Positions 39,393-44,482 of a stretch of DNA of 44,482 nt are shown here, piece by piece. Below the pieces are notes generated by a model, which saw nothing but the letters and a program-made list of their open reading frames with translations, had not been told where the DNA came from and did no database searches. The stretch lies in the NCBI RefSeq assembly GCF_002553505.1, contig NZ_PDCP01000047.1, forward strand, positions 1 through 44,482, written 5' to 3'. Both the position numbers and the translations under genes were made by a program. This DNA is from Mycolicibacterium agri (lineage in GTDB: Bacteria > Actinomycetota > Actinomycetes > Mycobacteriales > Mycobacteriaceae). The number at the start of each line of letters is the position of its first letter. Within the stretch, counting starts at the first letter, position 1.

Positions 39393-40250
39393 ATGCACGG
39401 CCGTCTGATCGCGGGGGTGACCGTCATGGGAAACCTCGCGATCGACGTCATCGACGGGGCCCCGCCGACCCCCGGCGGATGCGCGTCGTTCGCTGGCGTC
39501 GCGCTGACTTCCGTCGACGTCCCCGGCCGGCTGGTGGCGATGGGCGCCGAGCGCGATCACGCCCTGTTCGACGACCTCGCCGAACAGCTCGGACCGATGC
39601 TGCACATCCTGCCGTCCGACCGCACCAGCTCGTTCCGGCTCGACTACACCGACGTCGACCACCGCCGGATGTACGTCGACGCCATCGGCCCGGTGTGGGG
39701 CGCCGCCGAGATCGAAGCCGCCGACCCGTCCACCACCTGGCTGCATCTGGCCCCGCTGCTGCGCACCGACTTCCCCGCGGAGACCCTGGCCCTGCTGGAC
39801 GCCCGCGGCCATCGCATCGTCTACGACGGCCAGGGCCTCGTGCGCGCCGACCGGGTGGGGCCGATGGTCGTGGACCGGCACTTCTCGCCCGAGCTGCTGC
39901 GGCACATCAGCGTGCTCAAACTCGCCGAGGACGAGGCCATCGTCGTCGCCGACGGCCCGTTCGACGGGTCGACCGCCGACCGGCTGGGCGTGCCGGAGAT
40001 CCTGGTGACCTACGGGTCGGAGGGCTGCGACATCTACGCCGACGGCACCGTGGTGCGCGTCCCCGCGGCCTGGCGTGTCGAAGGCGTTCAGACGACGGGC
40101 GCGGGCGACATGTTCACCGCCTGCTACACCGCGCACCGCGCCGCGGGCGAGGATTGTCGGCGCGCCGTCGAACTGGCCAGCGAGCTCGTCGCCCGTCAGC
40201 TCGAGCAGCGCCTGCGCACCGGGTCGGTACGTCCCGTACTACCGGGCTGA
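39393..40250 (+). CDS. PfkB-family carbohydrate kinase
   Basis: 285 residues from ATG 39393, preceded by GGGGGTGA; GTG starts at 39387 and 39363 are also possible. The ribokinase fold is seen in VMGNLAIDVIDG, PGGCASFAGVAL and the C-terminal TTGAGDMFTACYTAHRAAG with catalytic Asp239. The protein is distinct from IolC and somewhat short for the family, with a poorly conserved central part. It follows the LacI-type regulator on the same strand and so probably phosphorylates an intermediate of the second cyclitol-like pathway. Neither substrate nor product can be read from the sequence. Confidence 0.84.
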   Translation: MHGRLIAGVTVMGNLAIDVIDGAPPTPGGCASFAGVALTSVDVPGRLVAMGAERDHALFDDLAEQLGPMLHILPSDRTSSFRLDYTDVDHRRMYVDAIGPVWGAAEIEAADPSTTWLHLAPLLRTDFPAETLALLDARGHRIVYDGQGLVRADRVGPMVVDRHFSPELLRHISVLKLAEDEAIVVADGPFDGSTADRLGVPEILVTYGSEGCDIYADGTVVRVPAAWRVEGVQTTGAGDMFTACYTAHRAAGEDCRRAVELASELVARQLEQRLRTGSVRPVLPG

Positions 40251-40557
40251 ACAAGGCGTGCTTGCCGGACTTCGACACGTGCTAGCAGGCAGCTACCAAT
40301 CGGTAACTTTTTCCTTAGAAAGGCGTGTCGCAAAACGTGACGAACGACACACTGGTGTCTCATTGAGTTGTGGCGCATGCCGTGTGAGCAGGGGGTTAAG
40401 CCGCTAACGGGTCGCCGATACATTACGGGCACTGTGAAAGCCCGCCTTAGAGAAGTGGTTTAATCGGTACTGAGAGTGACAGCAATTTTATGCACGTTTT
40501 CCCCTTTGGCGCGACAAGCCTGCGACTGAGGGGCCGCGGACACGAAAGGCAGGGGTC
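40251..40557. other. 307-bp region upstream of korA
   Basis: This is the right boundary of the accessory block. The A+T content is raised from about 40295 to 40500. The only promoter-like arrangement I see is TTAAGC (40396-40401), 17 bp and TACATT (40419-40424), which is weak and would leave a leader of about 130 bases. No gene, tRNA or riboswitch-like fold is recognised. Confidence 0.45.
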
Positions 40558-42501
40558 GTGAGCCCGAACGGCAACGGGGCGCCAGAGACTCGCCAGAAAC
40601 TCGAGAAGGTTGTCATTCGATTCGCCGGAGATTCAGGCGACGGCATGCAGCTCACCGGGGACCGGTTCACCTCCGAAGCCGCGTTGTTCGGCAATGACCT
40701 TGCCACTCAACCGAATTACCCCGCCGAGATCCGCGCACCAGCAGGCACTCTTCCCGGTGTCTCGTCGTTCCAGATCCAGATCGCCGACTACGACATCCTG
40801 ACCGCTGGCGACCGTCCCGACGTCCTCGTCGCGATGAACCCGGCCGCGCTGAAGGCCAACATCTCCGATCTGCCGCGCGGCGGCCTGGTGATCGCCAATT
40901 CCGACGAATTCACCAAGCGCAATCTCGCCAAGGTCGGCTACGAGGCCAATCCTCTCGAAACCGACGAGCTGTCCGACTACGTCGTGCAGGCCGTTCCGAT
41001 GACCACGCTGACGCTGGGTGCAGTGGAGTCCATCGGCGCGTCGAAGAAAGACGGCCAGCGCGCCAAGAACATGTTCGCGCTGGGCCTGCTGTCGTGGATG
41101 TACGGCCGCGAACTCGACCACAGCGAGGCGTTCATCCGCGAGAAGTTCGCCCGCAAGCCCGACATCGCCGAGGCCAACGTATTGGCCTTGAAGGCGGGCT
41201 GGAACTACGGCGAAACCACTGAAGCCTTCGCCAGCACCTACGAGGTGGCACCCGCGAAGCTGAAATCCGGTGAGTACCGCCAGATTTCGGGCAACACCGC
41301 GCTGGCGTACGGGCTGATCACCGCCGGCCAGCTCGCCGGTGTGCAGGTGGTGCTCGGCTCGTATCCGATCACGCCGGCCTCCGACATCCTCCACGAGTTG
41401 TCCAAGCACAAGAACTTCAGCGTGCTGACCTTCCAGGCCGAGGACGAGATCGCCGGCATCGGCGCGGCGATCGGCGCGTCCTACGGCGGCGCGCTCGGCG
41501 TCACCAGCACCTCGGGCCCCGGCATCTCGTTGAAGTCGGAGGCCATCGGCCTCGCCGTGATGACCGAGCTACCGCTGATCGTCATCGACGTGCAGCGCGG
41601 CGGACCCTCGACAGGTCTGCCGACCAAGACCGAGCAGGCCGACCTGCTGCAGGCGATGTTCGGGCGCAACGGTGAGTCGCCCGTCGCGGTCATCGCGCCA
41701 CGGTCACCGTCCGATTGCTTCGAGGTGGCCATCGAGGCGGCGCGCATGGCGATCACCTACCACACTCCGGTGATGATCCTTTCCGACGGCGCGATCGCGA
41801 ATGGCTCTGAGCCGTGGCGGATTCCGGACGTCAGCACGTACCCGGCGATCGAGCACAGGTTCGCCAAGCCGGACGAGCCGTTCCAGCCGTACGCGCGCGA
41901 TCCGGAGACCTTGGCGCGCCAGTTCGCCATCCCGGGCACGCCGGGGCTCGAGCACCGCATCGGCGGTCTCGAGGCGGCCAACGGTTCGGGCAACATCTCT
42001 TACGAGCCGAAGAACCACGATCTGATGGTGCGGCTGCGCAAGGCCAAGGTCGACGGCATCGCCGTGCCGGATCTCGAGGTCGACGACCCGACCGGCGACG
42101 CGGAATTGTTGATGCTGGGCTGGGGCAGTTCCTACGGGCCGATCGGCGAGGCGTGCAGGCGTGCGCGTCGCAAGGGCCTCAAAGTCGCCCACGCCCAACT
42201 CCGTAACCTCAACCCGTTCCCGGCCAACCTCGGCGAGGTGCTGCGGCGCTACCCCAAAGTGGTGTGCCCGGAGATGAACCTCGGCCAGTTGGCGCTGCTG
42301 CTGCGCGGCAAGTACTTGGTGGACGTGCAGTCGGTGACCAAGGTGGAGGGCATGGCGTTTTTGGCCGACGAGGTCGAAGCCATCATCGACTCCGCCCTGG
42401 ACGGAACTCTCAGCGAAAAGGAAAATGACAAGGCCAAGTTCGCGCGGTTGGCGGCGGCCACCATCGAAACCGAGGCGACTGGCGTGGGAGCTAACGCATG
42501 A
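40558..42501 (+). CDS. korA: 2-Oxoacid:ferredoxin oxidoreductase alpha subunit (fused gamma-alpha)
   Basis: CoA-dependent oxidative decarboxylation of 2-oxoglutarate with ferredoxin as acceptor, the mycobacterial alternative to NAD-linked 2-oxoglutarate dehydrogenase. 647 residues from GTG 40558, with AGGGG upstream. The gamma domain (about 15-190) begins VVIRFAGDSGDGMQLTG. The alpha domain (about 240-620) has GSYPITPASDILHELSK, FQAEDEIAGIGAAIGASYGGALGVTSTSGPGI and VQRGGPSTGLPTKTEQ. The fused form is typical of mycobacterial KorA (Rv2455c type, recalled). It is ATGA-coupled to korB. Confidence 0.95.
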   Translation: MSPNGNGAPETRQKLEKVVIRFAGDSGDGMQLTGDRFTSEAALFGNDLATQPNYPAEIRAPAGTLPGVSSFQIQIADYDILTAGDRPDVLVAMNPAALKANISDLPRGGLVIANSDEFTKRNLAKVGYEANPLETDELSDYVVQAVPMTTLTLGAVESIGASKKDGQRAKNMFALGLLSWMYGRELDHSEAFIREKFARKPDIAEANVLALKAGWNYGETTEAFASTYEVAPAKLKSGEYRQISGNTALAYGLITAGQLAGVQVVLGSYPITPASDILHELSKHKNFSVLTFQAEDEIAGIGAAIGASYGGALGVTSTSGPGISLKSEAIGLAVMTELPLIVIDVQRGGPSTGLPTKTEQADLLQAMFGRNGESPVAVIAPRSPSDCFEVAIEAARMAITYHTPVMILSDGAIANGSEPWRIPDVSTYPAIEHRFAKPDEPFQPYARDPETLARQFAIPGTPGLEHRIGGLEAANGSGNISYEPKNHDLMVRLRKAKVDGIAVPDLEVDDPTGDAELLMLGWGSSYGPIGEACRRARRKGLKVAHAQLRNLNPFPANLGEVLRRYPKVVCPEMNLGQLALLLRGKYLVDVQSVTKVEGMAFLADEVEAIIDSALDGTLSEKENDKAKFARLAAATIETEATGVGANA

Positions 42502-43568
42502 CTGACCTGATCGGAACCGATCTCGGGCTCAGCCCGGGACTCGGTGGGGTACCCACGACCGATGAACCGCAGAAGGCCAAGGACTTCACCAGCGACCAAG
42601 AGGTCCGCTGGTGCCCCGGCTGCGGTGACTACGTCATCCTCAACACGATCCGCAACTTCTTGCCCGAGTTGGGTCTGCGGCGCGAGAACATCGCGTTTGT
42701 CAGCGGCATCGGCTGCTCGAGCCGCTTCCCGTATTACCTGCAGACCTACGGGTTCCACTCCATTCACGGCCGCGCGCCGACCATCGCCACCGGCCTGGCG
42801 CTGGCCCGGTCGGATCTCTCGGTGTGGGTCGTCACCGGCGACGGCGACGCGCTGTCCATCGGCGGCAACCACCTGATCCACGCGCTGCGCCGCAACGTCA
42901 ACATCACGATCCTGCTGTTCAACAACCGGATCTACGGGCTGACCAAGGGTCAGTATTCGCCGACCTCGGAGGTCGGCAAGGTCACCAAGTCGACGCCGAT
43001 GGGCTCGCTGGACTACCCGTTCAACCCGGTGTCGCTGGCGCTGGGCGCCGATGCCACGTTCGTGGGCCGCGCGCTGGACTCCGACCGCAAGGGGCTGTCC
43101 GAGGTGCTGCGCGCCGCCGCCGCACACCGCGGGGCCGCGCTGGTCGAGATCCTGCAGGACTGCCCGATCTTCAACGACGGCTCGTTCGACGCGCTGCGCA
43201 AGGAAGGCGCCGAGGAGCGGCTGATCAGCGTGCGCCATGGTGAGCCGATCACCTTCGGCGCCGACGGCGAGTACTGCGTGGTCAAGTCGGGCTACGGGCT
43301 CGAGGTCGCCAAGACCGCCGACGTCTCGGCCGACGAGATCGTGGTGCACAACGCCCAGGTCGAGGACCCGGCGTACGCGTTCGCGCTGTCGCGGTTGTCC
43401 GAGCAGAACCTCGAGCACATGGTGATGGGCATCTTCCGTCAGGTCAGCAGGCCGACCTACGACGACGCGGCCCGACAGCAGGTGGCGACAGCGCGCGAGG
43501 CCAAGGCGCACGACACGGCCGCACTGCAAGAACTACTCCGCGGCAAAGACACCTGGATCGTCGACTAA
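42498..43568 (+). CDS. korB: 2-Oxoacid:ferredoxin oxidoreductase beta subunit
   Basis: ThDP-binding partner of KorA. 356 residues from ATG 42498, overlapping korA by four bases. It contains the WCPGCGDYVIL iron-sulfur/ThDP-proximal motif, FVSGIGCSSRFPYY, the ThDP/Mg signature GDGDALSIGGNHLIHALRRNVNITILLFNNRIYGLTKGQ, and a C-terminus ending KDTWIVD. The length is normal. Together with KorA it forms an alpha2beta2 enzyme feeding reduced ferredoxin. Confidence 0.96.
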   Translation: MTDLIGTDLGLSPGLGGVPTTDEPQKAKDFTSDQEVRWCPGCGDYVILNTIRNFLPELGLRRENIAFVSGIGCSSRFPYYLQTYGFHSIHGRAPTIATGLALARSDLSVWVVTGDGDALSIGGNHLIHALRRNVNITILLFNNRIYGLTKGQYSPTSEVGKVTKSTPMGSLDYPFNPVSLALGADATFVGRALDSDRKGLSEVLRAAAAHRGAALVEILQDCPIFNDGSFDALRKEGAEERLISVRHGEPITFGADGEYCVVKSGYGLEVAKTADVSADEIVVHNAQVEDPAYAFALSRLSEQNLEHMVMGIFRQVSRPTYDDAARQQVATAREAKAHDTAALQELLRGKDTWIVD

Positions 43569-43573
43569 CCTCA

Positions 43574-44155
43574 GTGGACGTGACATCGCCTGTGCCGCTT
43601 GCTGGAGTCGTATTGGCGGGCGGTGCATCTCGCCGCATGGGACGCGACAAGGCCACCGTGTCGTATCAGGGCACCACGCTTGTCGAGCTTGTCGTCTCTG
43701 CGCTGAGTGCCCGCTGCTCGCCGGTCTTTGTCATCGCCGCCCCCGGGCAGAAGCTGCCCGAGTTGCAGGCCGAGATCCTGCGCGACGAGGCGCGCGGCGT
43801 GGGACCTCTGCTGGCGACTGGGCGTGGGTTGCGCGCGGCCAAAGAGGCCGGCTGCGAGTTGGCCTTCGTGTGCGCGGTCGACATGCCGTTCATGTCCACC
43901 GACCTGGTCGACCAACTCGCCGAGCGGGCCGCCCGCCTCGGAGCCGACGTGACCCTGCCCTGGGATGGACGCGACCACTACCTGGCCGGTGTCTATCGCA
44001 CCGGGCTGGCCGACAAGGTCGATGAGCTGGTGGCGGCGGGGGAGCGCAGCATGCGCGCACTGGTCGACAGGGTCGACACGCAGCGCATCGTGATGCCCCA
44101 GCAGCGGGCCTTGACCAACATCAACACCGAGGCAGACCTGAAGTCGTTAGCGTAG
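43574..44155 (+). CDS. mobA: Molybdenum cofactor guanylyltransferase MobA
   Basis: Transfers GMP to molybdopterin to give the bis-MGD form used by DMSO-reductase-family enzymes such as formate dehydrogenase. 193 residues from GTG 43574, five bases after korB; GTG 43580 is an alternative. The nucleotide-binding signature is VVLAGGASRRMGRDKA, then FVCAVDMPFMSTDLVDQL with the metal-binding Asp, and ALTNINTEADL at the C-terminus. The korA-korB-mobA order matches M. tuberculosis (recalled). With fdhD at 16699, two genes for molybdoenzyme maturation lie in the window, but they are 26 kb apart and not linked as a unit. Confidence 0.94.
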   Translation: MDVTSPVPLAGVVLAGGASRRMGRDKATVSYQGTTLVELVVSALSARCSPVFVIAAPGQKLPELQAEILRDEARGVGPLLATGRGLRAAKEAGCELAFVCAVDMPFMSTDLVDQLAERAARLGADVTLPWDGRDHYLAGVYRTGLADKVDELVAAGERSMRALVDRVDTQRIVMPQQRALTNINTEADLKSLA

Positions 44156-44482
44156 GTAATTGTCGCAGCAAATTGCAAGCGATAATTAGCACCCCTCGAC
44201 ATTCGATTTCTCTGCCACCTTCGGCGAATTTACGCGCGCTAATTCCCGCCGACCTCTTCATTTCCAATTCAAGCGTTGCCGATCGCGGATTCCGAGATGC
44301 CCTGTGTCGTGGTGGATTTCGGCGTCGTCGTACTTCGTTGCCTACCTGGCGGCTTCGCGTGGGCCGACAGCGGCCGGGAAGAAAAGGCCTGGATTCGATC
44401 ACTAACCTGAACGTTTCGTGAGATGGGCCGTTGACACGGCTTGTAATGCACGGAAGTGCCTGTCCTGCTTGAGAACATTGGC
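44156..44482. other. 327-bp region after mobA to window end, no gene recognised
   Basis: Short open frames on both strands have poor codon use and no family resemblance. The A+T content is above average in 44156-44290. In M. tuberculosis rpfE lies a short way beyond mobA (recalled), so this may be the upstream region of a gene outside the window. TTGACA occurs at 44432, but I cannot pair it with a good -10 box. Confidence 0.4.

Noticed and set aside
40251..40557. Riboswitch or small RNA before korA
   Set aside because: I found no conserved riboswitch core and no stable long hairpin; only a weak promoter-like pair of boxes.

Overview
The window looks like a chromosomal segment of a fast-growing, high-GC mycobacterium (Mycolicibacterium type). 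The evidence is tig, clpP1, clpP2, mmuM and clpX in mycobacterial order, a PGRS glycine-rich protein, a LipP-type esterase beside tig, and korA-korB-mobA at the right end. From memory, M. tuberculosis has lipP | tig-clpP1-clpP2 | mmuM | clpX | one transporter gene | korA-korB-mobA. The same backbone is present here, but about 28 kb of other genes lie between clpX and korA.

Layout. 1-255 is the 3' end of an IS30-type transposase. 305-2352 (minus) carries a glycine-rich membrane protein and a LipP-like serine hydrolase. 2538-4622 (minus) is a long PGRS-type reading frame without a PE domain and without a usable 5' start. 4744-6439 holds a small membrane protein and a secreted protein in convergent orientation. 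6947-7185 holds tRNA-Gly (minus) and tRNA-Pro (plus). 7230-12566 is the trigger factor and Clp protease block with mmuM inserted. 12583-13006 is a repeat-rich patch around a DUF167 gene. 13016-14490 is an R2-like diiron protein with an SCP2-like partner. 14847-15134 is a deletion-fusion pseudogene. 15200-18621 holds a GT1 glycosyltransferase, fdhD and a beta-propeller lipoprotein.

18663-26802 (minus) is a tightly packed seven-gene myo-inositol operon: iolC, a Cgl0159-type aldolase, iolB, iolD, iolE, iolG and iolA/mmsA. Together they cover inositol to 2-keto-inositol, trihydroxycyclohexanedione, 5-deoxyglucuronate, 2-deoxy-5-ketogluconate, its phosphate, malonate semialdehyde and acetyl-CoA. 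A divergent GntR regulator (26954-27685) sits at its head. A 23-bp promoter element at the iolC promoter recurs at 29629-29651, in front of a sugar ABC transporter (29718-32587) and a divergent hydroxypyruvate-isomerase-like gene. This ties uptake to the inositol regulon.

32594-34063 holds two tandem secreted proteins related to the one at 5750-6439. 34201-38208 (minus) is a second, translationally coupled cyclitol-like operon: a PhyH-type dioxygenase, an IolG-like dehydrogenase, an IolE-like TIM barrel and another Gfo/Idh/MocA oxidoreductase. It diverges from a LacI-type regulator that is followed by a PfkB kinase. Its substrate is unknown; a modified inositol is a reasonable guess. This is the best candidate for an undescribed pathway here.

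Two families of intergenic palindromic repeats are visible. Family A has three copies of exactly 61 bp with a compensatory stem change, and two of them flank a lone AbiEi/DUF559-like gene. Family B has two inverted copies flanking the DUF167 gene.
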